Assembly: GCA_002490835.1 (NCBI GenBank)
Contig: DKUU01000028.1
Location: forward strand, 62,001-126,000
Source of the DNA: Lachnospiraceae bacterium UBA7196
GTDB lineage: Bacteria; Bacillota; Clostridia; Lachnospirales; Lachnospiraceae
Reading direction: 5' to 3'
DNA length: 64,000 nt
Shown here piece after piece: positions 1 through 8,019 of this stretch. The translations under genes and the position numbers were made by a program. The notes under the pieces are model-generated. The model made no database searches, had not been told where the DNA came from, and worked only from the letters and a program-made list of their open reading frames with translations. The stretch's first letter is position 1. Each line of letters starts with the position of its first letter.

Positions 1-795
1 ATTGGGATGCTTTGCCCAAAGTGGAGTCGTCTCATTGAGAAGCTCCGGACGCTTTTTAATCTTATACTTCTGCTCGTCCTCCTCCTTCTCCTTCTTGATC
101 TCCTCGACCACTTCATCCGTATCCAATTTTTCAGACTCCGTAACGGTCTGGGTGTCCGTGGTCTTTGCTTTGGAAAGCCAGATCTCCGTAGGCATGAAGG
201 AGCAGTATTTTTTGATCACTTCTTTCGCCTTATACTCGTTGCAGAACTCCAGACAGTCCTCGTTGATGTGGAGAGTGATTTCTGTACCGACTTCGGTTCT
301 CGTCCCCTCCTCCATGTCAAACTCCGTACCGCCGTCGCAGGTCCAGTGTACCGCCTTTGCGCCTTCCTGCCAGGAAAGGGTGTCAATCTCCACCTCGTCC
401 GCCACCATGAACGCCGAGTAGAAACCAAGGCCGAAATGACCAATGATCTGATCCTCGTTGGCCTTGTCCTTATATTTTTCAATGAAATCCGTAGCGCCGG
501 AGAAAGCGATCTGGTTGATGTACTCCTCCACTTCGTCCGCCGTCATGCCGATCCCGTTATCAATGAATTTTAACGTCTTTTCCTCCGGATCGACGATGAC
601 CTGAATCTTTGCTTTATAATCGTCAGCAAGCGCGTACTCGCCCATCATATCCAGCTTTTTCAGTTTTGTGACCGCGTCGCACCCGTTGGAGATCAGCTCT
701 CTGAAAAAGATGTCGTGATCGGAGTACAGCCACTTTTTGATGATGGGAAAGATATTTTCGCTGTTGATCGATAAGTTACCATGTTTCGCTGCCAT
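1..795 (-). CDS. htpG: Molecular chaperone HtpG (Hsp90), N-terminal 265 residues, cut by the window edge
   Basis: Hsp90 family ATP-dependent chaperone acting in the cytoplasm on partly folded clients. The reading frame starts MAAKHGNLSINSENIF and is open to base 1, so the C-terminal half lies outside. The GHKL ATP-binding domain is clear: SDHDIFFRELISNGCDA carries the metal/ATP-binding Asn region, followed by FIDNGIGMT and IGHFGLGFYSAFMVAD (ATP lid). A segment rich in Glu and Lys near residue 230 matches the charged linker, followed by LLNETTPLWAKHP of the middle domain. The gene has its own promoter and a CIRCE operator upstream, which predicts HrcA control. Identity is very likely; only the C-terminus cannot be judged. 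Confidence 0.95.
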   Translation of the reverse strand, partial: MAAKHGNLSINSENIFPIIKKWLYSDHDIFFRELISNGCDAVTKLKKLDMMGEYALADDYKAKIQVIVDPEEKTLKFIDNGIGMTADEVEEYINQIAFSGATDFIEKYKDKANEDQIIGHFGLGFYSAFMVADEVEIDTLSWQEGAKAVHWTCDGGTEFDMEEGTRTEVGTEITLHINEDCLEFCNEYKAKEVIKKYCSFMPTEIWLSKAKTTDTQTVTESEKLDTDEVVEEIKKEKEEDEQKYKIKKRPELLNETTPLWAKHPN

Positions 796-901
796 TTTCT
801 CACGTTCCTTTCTTTCATATTCCTTACGATGCGGCATATCCTCCGCCCGCACCTTACACCGGGCAAATCCTTTTTCCCGGAGATTAGATTTCCTAGAGCA
901 T

Positions 902-930
902 AGTTTAATACGCCTAAATTCATAAGTCAA
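902..930 (-). promoter_or_regulatory. Sigma-A promoter of htpG
   Basis: On the minus strand TTGACT (925-930) and TAAACT (902-907) are separated by exactly 17 bases, about 105 bases before the htpG start. The CIRCE element lies just upstream of the -35 hexamer. Confidence 0.75.
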
Positions 931-937
931 GGAAAAA

Positions 938-964
938 TTAGCACTCATCGTCAATGAGTGCTAG
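938..964. promoter_or_regulatory. CIRCE operator (HrcA binding site)
   Basis: TTAGCACTC, 9 bases, GAGTGCTAG: the CIRCE consensus TTAGCACTC-N9-GAGTGCTAA with one mismatch at the last base. It sits 7 bases upstream of the htpG -35 hexamer. HrcA normally controls groESL and dnaK; here it should also repress htpG in the absence of heat stress. Confidence 0.92.
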
Positions 965-1073
965 TAATTCGCTGATAATGCCGTATTTACAGGGGTTCTG
1001 GGAATTATAAACTTTTTCTAAACTCTCCCACGCAGGTTCGTTATACCAAAAGCACGCAATATCATCGCGCTGT

Positions 1074-2141
1074 CTACGCTCCGAAATATTCCGTATATAC
1101 CTCAAAGAAATTCTGCGTCTTTACCTCCTCATCATGAATGAAATTGACGGTATTCCACAGTTCCTCATTTAAGTTTCTGGTGAGCGTCCCCACATAGGCG
1201 TCGTACTCCTGCCCGAAGGCCTCCTCCCGCCGCTGCTCCACGATCTTTATTTTATTGGCGTCAGTCTCCTCCTTATCGAACGTATTGATGCACTTGATGA
1301 TATGATAGCCAAACTCCGTCTCCACCACGTCGCTGATCTCTCCGGTGCCCAGATTGAAAGCCGCCGTCTCAAAGGCTTCCGCCATCTCGCCCTTGCCAAA
1401 AGAATAAGTGGGCTTATCGTCCTCGCTGTATCTGCGGATCAGGGCGTCAAAATCCTCGCCGTCCTTTGCCAGACCCATTACCTCCACCGCCCGCTTATAG
1501 GCATCCTTCTTCGCCTCATCCGTGTACTCGATCTTCTTTCCCGTGCCGTCAAGCGCATAAGTCTTGATCAGGATATGCTGCACGGTGATGGTTCTCGCCT
1601 CGTCGTCGCTGATCTCCGGATTGATGTCCTTGATCGTAAACTGATACATCTTTTCGGCTCTGGCAAGTTCCTTGTACAGTGAGCGGATCATCTTTTCGCT
1701 GACGCCCATCAGCTCGATCTCCCGCTCGCTTAGCGTCTCGAAGTAGGCCTTCGCCGCATTCTCCGCACGGGCCTCCTCCTCATCAGAAAGCTTCACCTCA
1801 TATTTTTCCGCCATCAGGTTCATGGTCTTGATCTTGGCAATCTGCGCCAGCGCAATGTTCTTGACATTCTCTTCCAGCGTCACGCCGTCCGCCGTCGTCT
1901 CCCAGATCTCGCTCCCGTAAACGCTCTCATAACAGTTCTGGATCGTTGTCAGGTACACCATCAGCTCCTGCAGCTTGCAGGAATTTGTCTCGATGCGGAA
2001 AATCTCATCCTTATCAAAACCCGTGGTCAGTACCACCTTCGTGCCAAAGCTGTTCCCGTCCCCACAGCCCGTCGCCGTACTGGTTAACATAACTACACAC
2101 AATATATATGCCGCTGCCCTTTTCCATCTCTTTCTGCTCAT
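1074..2141 (-). CDS. PrsA-like peptidyl-prolyl isomerase lipoprotein
   Basis: Predicted extracytoplasmic parvulin-type foldase. A signal peptide ends in the lipobox region ATGC with the lipidated Cys at residue 26. An N-terminal SurA/PrsA-like helical segment is followed by a rotamase domain beginning near ITVQHILIKTYALDG (around residue 187), with the typical YSFGKGEMAEAFETAAFNL and TEFGYHIIKCINTF motifs. Length 355 aa is usual for the family. The start is preceded by GGAGAGAT. The protein probably helps fold secreted proteins at the membrane-wall interface. The substrate and the degree of catalytic activity cannot be read from the sequence. Confidence 0.88.
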   Translation of the reverse strand: MSRKRWKRAAAYILCVVMLTSTATGCGDGNSFGTKVVLTTGFDKDEIFRIETNSCKLQELMVYLTTIQNCYESVYGSEIWETTADGVTLEENVKNIALAQIAKIKTMNLMAEKYEVKLSDEEEARAENAAKAYFETLSEREIELMGVSEKMIRSLYKELARAEKMYQFTIKDINPEISDDEARTITVQHILIKTYALDGTGKKIEYTDEAKKDAYKRAVEVMGLAKDGEDFDALIRRYSEDDKPTYSFGKGEMAEAFETAAFNLGTGEISDVVETEFGYHIIKCINTFDKEETDANKIKIVEQRREEAFGQEYDAYVGTLTRNLNEELWNTVNFIHDEEVKTQNFFEVYTEYFGA

Positions 2142-2203
2142 ATCTCTCCTATTTTGCTACTACTACAGCTATCCAATAAATTGCATCTTTCTATACAGTA
2201 TAT

Positions 2204-2350
2204 ATTGTGCAAATAACATAATTATAAGCAGACCCTTGGAGAACGTTGGTACTTGGCGAGGTAATGAGTTGCTCTGCAACTCACGAGCCTAGTACCACTA
2301 CGTTCGACGGAGCGCAAGCGCGTCTGCGTTAATTATGTTATTTGCACAAT
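2204..2350. repeat. Inverted-repeat element, copy A (147 bp)
   Basis: The ends are perfect inverted repeats of 21 bases beginning ATTGTGCAAATAAC, followed by the shared blocks ATAAGCAGACCC (left) and GCGTCTGCG (right). Inside, GAACGT pairs with ACGTTC, GGTACT with AGTACC, and GAGTTGC with GCAACTC, so the whole element can fold into one long hairpin. A side hairpin GAGCGCAAGCGC carries a GCAA loop. Copy B at 7838 keeps the architecture but changes the arm sequence. It contains no open reading frame worth calling. It lies between the PrsA-like and PHP genes and may also act as a transcription barrier. Confidence 0.85.
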
Positions 2351-2351
2351 C

Positions 2352-3119
2352 TCAACTTTCAGAAATAACCCTTCCACCCTTATCATACCACACTTTCCCG
2401 TCCGTCATCACATAATCTTCGTTACCAAGCACCGCTTTCGCATAATCCGCCGCCGAGCTAAGTCTCCTGCGAAAGGCCATACCGCCGCCGAACAGCTTCG
2501 TGGAATGAATGTCCGAGCCGGCACTCAAAGGAAAGCCATGCGCTTTGGCATAGGCGACGGCCCTTTTATCATAGACGGTCTTATCACGCAAGGGACCGGA
2601 ATACCAAAGATGCGCGGCATTGATCCCCTCCACGCCGTCCACGCAGTCCGGAAAAAGGCGCACCTTGGGAATATAGGCCTCCTCCCTGTAAGGATGGGCG
2701 TGCATCACCAGTCCGCCGGCCGCATGGACCAGCTCATACTGTTCTTCCACGCTGCTGAAAAGAAGCTCCGGATGCGCCTTCATCCACGCCTTGTCAATCC
2801 CATAAATCAGAAATTCTGTGCCGTCATAACCGGCCTCATAACCGAAAAAGACATCCAGCCCAATCTTATCCCCCTCCGCCTTCGCATGTTCATAGCCGAG
2901 ACAAAACCGGTCCACCCACGCCTCCCACGGCAGGTCCCTGTCCACACAGGTATTTCCGCCCCAGTTATGATCTGTCACAAAAATGCCGGTATACCCATAC
3001 TCCTTACAAGCCCTTGCCATTTCCTTTCCGGTGCTTCCCGCGCAGGCGCTGGCCTCCGCAGTATGCAGATGCGTCTCATAAAAGTAGGGATATCGCTCCC
3101 TGATCGCCACGTTGTTCAT
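2352..3119 (-). CDS. PHP-domain metal-dependent phosphoesterase
   Basis: Polymerase-and-histidinol-phosphatase superfamily protein of 255 aa. The metal ligands are visible in order: ETHLHTAE near residue 16, the FVTDHNWGG block near residue 50, a Glu-containing FFGYEAGYDG near residue 96, HAHPYRE near residue 140, and SAGSDIHS near residue 200. Such stand-alone PHP proteins hydrolyse phosphodiesters or phosphomonoesters in the cytoplasm; the substrate is unknown here. The start follows GGGAGAG. It lies downstream of ilvE but a terminator separates them, so it is probably its own unit. Confidence 0.85.
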   Translation of the reverse strand: MNNVAIRERYPYFYETHLHTAEASACAGSTGKEMARACKEYGYTGIFVTDHNWGGNTCVDRDLPWEAWVDRFCLGYEHAKAEGDKIGLDVFFGYEAGYDGTEFLIYGIDKAWMKAHPELLFSSVEEQYELVHAAGGLVMHAHPYREEAYIPKVRLFPDCVDGVEGINAAHLWYSGPLRDKTVYDKRAVAYAKAHGFPLSAGSDIHSTKLFGGGMAFRRRLSSAADYAKAVLGNEDYVMTDGKVWYDKGGRVISES

Positions 3120-3139
3120 TTTGCTCTCCCATGACCCGA

Positions 3140-3184
3140 AAAAGGATTAAATTGTATGCCGCGGCATCTCAACCTAATCCTTTT
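3140..3184 (-). terminator. Rho-independent terminator after ilvE
   Basis: On the minus strand AAAAGGATTA pairs with TAATCCTTTT, with an inner TGCCGCGGCA palindrome in the loop, and the right arm runs into T residues. It lies 95 bases beyond the ilvE stop. Confidence 0.7.
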
Positions 3185-3278
3185 CCATTTTATCCTCATT
3201 GTTCCAAAAAATCATTTCCTGTCAGCGACGATTTGGCTCTATCCTTTTCCAACGCCGCTGCCAATACATCATCCGCTT

Positions 3279-4304
3279 CTACTTGATCACGTGGATCCAT
3301 CCTTCGGGCGCTTCCAGCCTACCCATCTGAATGCCCGTAAGCGTGTCATACAGCTTCTTGGTGATCGGTCCCATCTCGCTCATGCCGCTGGGGAAGGCGA
3401 TCTCTTTTCCGTGATCCACGATCTTTCCCACCGGAGAGATAACTGCTGCCGTACCGCAGAGGCCGCACTCCGCAAAGTCCTTTACTTCCTCGAAAGCAAT
3501 GGGGCGTTCCTCCACTTCAAGTCCCAGATAATCCTTGGCCACCGTCATCAGGGAACGTCTGGTGATCGAGGGCAGGATACTGCCGGACTTAGGCGTTACC
3601 ACCTTATTGTCCTTCGTCACAAACAGGAAGTTCGCACCGCCGGTCTCCTCCACATAAGTCCTGCTGCCCGCATCCAGATACATATTCTCGTCATAGCCTT
3701 CCTCATGCGCCGTCACGATCGCATGCAGGCTCATCGCGTAGTTGAGTCCCGCCTTGATATGTCCTGTGCCGTGAGGCGCAGCCCTGTCAAAATCACTGAC
3801 TTTAATAGTCAACGGCTTCGCACCGCCCTTAAAGTAAGGGCCGACCGGCGTAGTAAAGATCCTGAACTGATACTCCTCCGCAGGCTTTACACCGATGACC
3901 GGAGAACTGCCAAACATATAAGGTCTGATATATAGAGTCGCGCCGGAGCCATAGGGCGGCACATAGGCCTCGTTCGCAGCCACGACATCCGTCACCGCCT
4001 GCACAAAGCGATCCTGCGGAAATACGGGCATCTCCAGCCTCTTACAGGAATCCTCCATGCGCTGCGCGTTCAGATCCGGACGGAAGGTCACGATACGGCC
4101 ATCCTCGGTGGTGTAGGCTTTCAGGCCTTCGAAACAGGTCTGCGCATACTGCAGAACGCCCGCGCACTCGTTGATCACGATGTTGTCGTCCTCCGTCAGC
4201 ACACCGCCGTCCCAAGCGCCGTTCTTGAAATTCGCCACGAAACGCTTATCGGTCTTCTGATAGCCAAAGCCGATATTCGCCCAGTCCAAATTCTTTTTTT
4301 CCAT
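3279..4304 (-). CDS. ilvE: Branched-chain amino acid aminotransferase
   Basis: Class IV PLP aminotransferase performing the last step of Leu, Ile and Val synthesis and the first of their breakdown. The PLP lysine lies in GTGHIKAGLNYAMSL. Other landmarks are GSGATLYIRPYMFGSSP and the C-terminal AECGLCGTAAVISPVGKI block typical of eukaryote-like/Bacillus IlvE. The ATG at 4304 is chosen because GAGGAG stands 9 bases before it; an in-frame TTG three codons earlier lacks proper spacing. Length 341 aa fits the family. It has its own promoter and terminator, so it is likely monocistronic. Confidence 0.95.
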   Translation of the reverse strand: MEKKNLDWANIGFGYQKTDKRFVANFKNGAWDGGVLTEDDNIVINECAGVLQYAQTCFEGLKAYTTEDGRIVTFRPDLNAQRMEDSCKRLEMPVFPQDRFVQAVTDVVAANEAYVPPYGSGATLYIRPYMFGSSPVIGVKPAEEYQFRIFTTPVGPYFKGGAKPLTIKVSDFDRAAPHGTGHIKAGLNYAMSLHAIVTAHEEGYDENMYLDAGSRTYVEETGGANFLFVTKDNKVVTPKSGSILPSITRRSLMTVAKDYLGLEVEERPIAFEEVKDFAECGLCGTAAVISPVGKIVDHGKEIAFPSGMSEMGPITKKLYDTLTGIQMGRLEAPEGWIHVIK

Positions 4305-4338
4305 AATACCCAACTCCTCTCTCGCACCCGTTTTTTTC

Positions 4339-4367
4339 TATATTATACCTTTGTCCCCAAAAGTCAA
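4339..4367 (-). promoter_or_regulatory. Probable ilvE promoter with overlapping dyad
   Basis: Minus strand TTGACT (4362-4367), 17 bases, AATATA (4339-4344); a better -10, TATAAT, is also present but only 14 bases away. The -35 region overlaps an imperfect dyad CCTTGAC...CAAAGG that could bind a regulator such as CodY or another repressor; this last point is inference. Confidence 0.5.
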
Positions 4368-4379
4368 GGGTATGTATCC

Positions 4380-6344
4380 TCACAGCACCGCATTGACGAC
4401 TTCCAGCGCAATATCATAGGCGTAGTCCTTAACCGCCTTCTCGCACAGACGCAGCATTTTCTTATCCGACTCCGGCCTGTCATAGCGCTTCAGTTCCCGT
4501 AGCTTTGCCGCGGCACTTTCTCCGTCAAAATCATCCAGCCTCGCCGCCAACTCCTTAAGCGAACTCACCCACTCTTCCTCCGTGATCCTGATTGCGGTAC
4601 TGCTCTCCGCCTGCTCAGGCTGCTTCTCCTGCGCGTCCTCGTTCTCCAAATAGACTTTCAGACTGTCTCTCATGCGGCTCATCATTGAAAACAGGATCGG
4701 AGAACGCACGGACACATCTTCCACTTGGCCTGCCTTCGCCATTTTCTCCAGCTCAAACGCCTCATCCGCCAGATCATCGGCTCCCACATTTCTGGCGTTT
4801 CCCTTTAAGGAATGAACGATGATCGTATAGCCCGGCATATCCCCCTTATCCAAAAAGTCCTTTAAAGCCGCCTCTTTTTCCTGCAAAATAGAATGAAAAT
4901 CGTGAAGTACTTTACCGTAGAGCGCTTTGTCACCGCCCATGTAGCGCAGACCATTTTTAAGGTTAAAGCCCATCAGATAAAGCTGGCTCTCCCTGATGGC
5001 AAGCTCGCTCCCCTCCTCCGTCTGCTCATACTCGTCGCTGATCTTTCTGTTATGCGTCAGATAGACCACATTGTCCGGCAGATACTCAATGAGCATATTC
5101 TCTAATTTATCCGCGTCGATGGGCTTGGTAAGATAATCCTGAAATCCTTCTTTCAGATACAGCTCCCTTGCTCCTGCCACAGCATTGGCCGTCAGCGCGA
5201 TCACCGGAATGTCCCTTGACGGATTCCCCTCCAGCGCCCTGATCGCATGCAGGGTCTGTACCCCGTCCATAACCGGCATCATATGATCCATACAGATCAG
5301 GTGATAAGTCTTTCGCTTGATCAGCTCCAGACACTCTTCTCCGCTGGACGCCACATCGATCTGCAAGCGCGTAGCCTTTAGCAGGCCCTGCGCTACCGCC
5401 AGATTCATGGCATTGTCATCTACGATCAGGATCCTGCCCATGGGCGCAATGAATTTTTCATGATAATCCTCGATGCTCCGCAGGCTTTCCCGGTACTGTT
5501 TCTCAAAATCGCCAAGCGGCTTCCTGTCCACCACCTTCTGTACAATCCTAAAGGAGAAAGCCGAGCCTTTGCCGTACACACTCTGCACTTCAAGCTTTCC
5601 GCCCATCATTTCAAGCAATCTGTAGGTAATGGCGAGACCAAGTCCCGTCCGGTCATCCTTGCTGCGGACCGTGGAATCCATCTGCTGAAAGGCCTTGAAA
5701 AGCTTCGGGATATCTTCCTCCTTGATTCCGACCCCCGTGTCTTTTACTATCACGTAGATTTCTATGTGATCCTCCGATACTTCCTTCCAACTCATATGCA
5801 GCGTAATCTTGCCCTTTTCCGTATAGCGCACCGCATTGGACAAGAGATTACCGATGACCTGCCTGATATGGATCTCATCTCCAAAAAGTTTATAAGGGAT
5901 GTCCTCCGCGATCTCCAAGACCAGATCCAGCTTTTTGCGGCGCTGCTGCACCGATATACTGTTGATCAGATCATTCAGAAGAGAACTGACATCGTAGATG
6001 CCCTCCGTCAGCTCCAGCTTATCCGCTTCCAGCTTGGAGAAATCAAGGATATCACTCACCAGCGCAAGCAGGATATTTCCCGCCTGCCTGATATCTCTCG
6101 CATATTCCTTGACCGCTTCTTCCTGACTCTCCCTAAGGATCAATTCATTCAGTCCAAGGATCGTATTGATCGGCGTCCTCAGCTCGTGGGACATGTTCGC
6201 CAAAAAGATATCTCTGGCGTACTCCGCCTTCTCCACCGCGCTCTTGGCCGCCTCCAGCTCCTCATTCTTCTGTTGCAGCGCTTCCTTCGCCAGAGAAAGT
6301 TCCGTCCCTTTTTTAGCCGTCGTTTTCTTTGTCTCCTGCCCCAT
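4380..6344 (-). CDS. Soluble hybrid histidine kinase (HisKA-HATPase-REC-Hpt)
   Basis: A 654-aa phosphorelay protein with no membrane segment and no recognised sensor domain. Order: coiled coil 15-45; HisKA with phospho-acceptor His53 in ANMSHELRTPIN; HATPase with NLLSNAVRYTEKG, KDTGVGI and TGLGLAI (about 160-270); REC domain with Asp309/Asp310, phospho-Asp353 in CMDHMMPVMDG and Lys407; Hpt domain with His511 in IIVHSLKGNA; then a C-terminal helical tail. All phosphotransfer residues are present. The first ATG follows GGAAGGG. The gene lies downstream of thyA-folA with a 74-base gap. Its input and output partner are not visible; the coiled coil may couple it to another protein. Confidence 0.92.
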   Translation of the reverse strand: MGQETKKTTAKKGTELSLAKEALQQKNEELEAAKSAVEKAEYARDIFLANMSHELRTPINTILGLNELILRESQEEAVKEYARDIRQAGNILLALVSDILDFSKLEADKLELTEGIYDVSSLLNDLINSISVQQRRKKLDLVLEIAEDIPYKLFGDEIHIRQVIGNLLSNAVRYTEKGKITLHMSWKEVSEDHIEIYVIVKDTGVGIKEEDIPKLFKAFQQMDSTVRSKDDRTGLGLAITYRLLEMMGGKLEVQSVYGKGSAFSFRIVQKVVDRKPLGDFEKQYRESLRSIEDYHEKFIAPMGRILIVDDNAMNLAVAQGLLKATRLQIDVASSGEECLELIKRKTYHLICMDHMMPVMDGVQTLHAIRALEGNPSRDIPVIALTANAVAGARELYLKEGFQDYLTKPIDADKLENMLIEYLPDNVVYLTHNRKISDEYEQTEEGSELAIRESQLYLMGFNLKNGLRYMGGDKALYGKVLHDFHSILQEKEAALKDFLDKGDMPGYTIIVHSLKGNARNVGADDLADEAFELEKMAKAGQVEDVSVRSPILFSMMSRMRDSLKVYLENEDAQEKQPEQAESSTAIRITEEEWVSSLKELAARLDDFDGESAAAKLRELKRYDRPESDKKMLRLCEKAVKDYAYDIALEVVNAVL

Positions 6345-6418
6345 ACCTAAGCACCCTTCCTTTACGTCAGTTCCCGCTGTGTTTCCAGCCTGCCCCTCAA
6401 TAAACTCCCCATCAAAAC

Positions 6419-6910
6419 CTATTTCTTTCTTTCGTATTTTACAAAGTAATACGGCAGATCAAAATACGTCTGCTCATCACTCTCGGCTGTGATCTCCCAT
6501 GCCTCATCCTTATCCAGATCGGGAAAGTAAGCGTCCGCCTCATAATCGTGGTCGATCTTAGTCACATGCACTACATCGCATTCCGGTAACATCTGCCGGT
6601 AAATGCTCTCTCCGCCGATGATATAGACGTCCTCCGTCTTGTATTTTTTCAATTCCTCATCCAGTTCTTCCTTGTTATGCACTACCACGGCGTCCTTCAC
6701 TTTATAATCCGGATTCGTGGAAAGGATGATATTTGTCCTGTTCGGCAACGGCATCCCCTGTGGAAAAGTCTCCAGCGTCTTCCTGCCAAGCACCACCACC
6801 TTGCCCGTGGTCTCCTGCCGGAAATTCTTGTGATCCGCCGGGATGCGCACCAACAGGCTGTTCTTACAGCCGATGGCCCAGTTGTTGTCTACCGCTACGA
6901 TTGCATTCAT
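6419..6910 (-). CDS. folA: Dihydrofolate reductase
   Basis: NADPH-dependent reduction of dihydrofolate to tetrahydrofolate, recycling the folate oxidised by ThyA. The 163-aa protein begins MNAIVAVDNNWAIG with the Met20-loop motif, has the catalytic acid Asp26 in IPADHKNF, the NADPH-binding GKVVVLGRKTLETFP and the VYIIGGESIYRQMLP motif. It starts 10 bases after the thyA stop, an arrangement that implies co-transcription and shared regulation. Confidence 0.96.
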   Translation of the reverse strand: MNAIVAVDNNWAIGCKNSLLVRIPADHKNFRQETTGKVVVLGRKTLETFPQGMPLPNRTNIILSTNPDYKVKDAVVVHNKEELDEELKKYKTEDVYIIGGESIYRQMLPECDVVHVTKIDHDYEADAYFPDLDKDEAWEITAESDEQTYFDLPYYFVKYERKK

Positions 6911-6920
6911 ATTGTCTCCT

Positions 6921-7769
6921 TTATATGGCGACAGGGATATCCGTCACCTGCGGTCCGGTAATATAGTTCTCCACCTTCACGTCGTCTCTGGTAAACTCAT
7001 AGAAGTCCGTGACTTCCGGGTTGAGCCAGAATGTCGGCGCGTCATACGTCGGCCGCCCGATCAGCTCTTTAATAATCGGGATATGCCTGTCGTAAATGTG
7101 CGCGTCCGCGATCACGTGGACGAGTTCCCCGGCTTCCATCCCGCAGACCTGCGCCAGCATATGCAAAAGTACCGAATACTGCACGACATTCCAGTTATTT
7201 GCCGCCAGCACATCCTGTGAGCGTTGGTTCAGGATCGCGTTGAGGATCAGCTTTTCATGCCCTTCTTTCTGCGTCACATTAAAGGTCATGCTGTAGGCGC
7301 AGGGATAAAGATTCATCTCGTGCAGATCCTGATGCACATAGAGATTCGTCATGATCCGGCGGCTGAAAGGGTTATTTTTTAGATCGTAGATCACCCGGTC
7401 CACCTGATCCATCATGCCCTCTTTATACTGATGTTTCACGCTCATCTGGTAACCATAAGCCTTGCCGATGCTGCCGTCTTCATCCGCCCATTCATCCCAG
7501 ATATGACTGTGCAGATCGTTGATATTATTGGACTTTTTCTGCCAGATCCAGAGCATCTCGTCCGTCGCGCTTTTAAGCGCTGTCTTTCTGAGCGTCAGGA
7601 TCGGAAATTCCTTCGACAGGTCATAACGGTTTACCACCCCAAACTTCTTTACCGTGTAAGCACTCTCCCCGTCCGGCCAGTGGGGCCTCACCTTCTCCCC
7701 CTCCGTGCTCGTGCCGTTCTCTAATATGTCGCGGCACATTTCTATAAAAATATGGTCTGCGAGACTCAT
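6921..7769 (-). CDS. thyA: Thymidylate synthase (ThyA)
   Basis: Converts dUMP and methylene-tetrahydrofolate to dTMP and dihydrofolate. The 282-aa protein carries the catalytic Cys157 in NLYPCAYSMTF and the phosphate-binding Arg183 in NQRSQDVLAANNWN. The PCA rather than PCH active-site context and the DVLAANNWN variant are typical of the B. subtilis ThyA/phage-like branch rather than the E. coli branch. folA follows directly. Upstream lies inverted-repeat copy B. Confidence 0.95.
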   Translation of the reverse strand: MSLADHIFIEMCRDILENGTSTEGEKVRPHWPDGESAYTVKKFGVVNRYDLSKEFPILTLRKTALKSATDEMLWIWQKKSNNINDLHSHIWDEWADEDGSIGKAYGYQMSVKHQYKEGMMDQVDRVIYDLKNNPFSRRIMTNLYVHQDLHEMNLYPCAYSMTFNVTQKEGHEKLILNAILNQRSQDVLAANNWNVVQYSVLLHMLAQVCGMEAGELVHVIADAHIYDRHIPIIKELIGRPTYDAPTFWLNPEVTDFYEFTRDDVKVENYITGPQVTDIPVAI

Positions 7770-7837
7770 GCTCTGTTTTTCCTCTCATGCAATATAATAT
7801 CTTTGTCATCTGCGAAACTCACCACAACCTCGGCCCA

Positions 7838-7973
7838 ATTGTGCAAATAGGATAACCATAAGCAGACCCTAGCGAACCGTCGGTACTTAGATGCCGTATT
7901 TTGGCATCTTATGTACCGCTACGGGTCGGTTGGAGCGAAAGCGCGTCTGCGTTGGTTATGCTATTTGTACAAT
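7838..7973. repeat. Inverted-repeat element, copy B (136 bp)
   Basis: Same family as copy A: ends ATTGTGCAAATAGG... and ...CTATTTGTACAAT, then ATAAGCAGACCC on the left and GCGTCTGCG on the right. Arm bases differ from copy A on both sides so that pairing is largely kept (ATAACCA opposite TGGTTAT here, ATAATTA opposite TAATTAT in copy A). The inner stem is GGTACTTAGATGCC with GGCATCTTATGTACC. The side hairpin GAGCGAAAGCGC has a GAAA loop, again of the GNRA class. Located between thyA and the metallo-hydrolase gene. Confidence 0.85.
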
Positions 7974-8019
7974 CCCAACAACCTCAAAGGAGTTTCGCTT
8001 CTATTAGATGTTATGTAAA

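Noticed and set aside
216..923. Open frames on both strands across htpG and its promoter
   Set aside because: They run through the htpG coding region or the CIRCE/promoter region in other frames, without ribosome sites.
5460..6350. A 296-codon plus-strand frame
   Set aside because: It is the antisense of the hybrid kinase gene; composition is Arg/Leu-rich as in shadow frames and no start signal exists.
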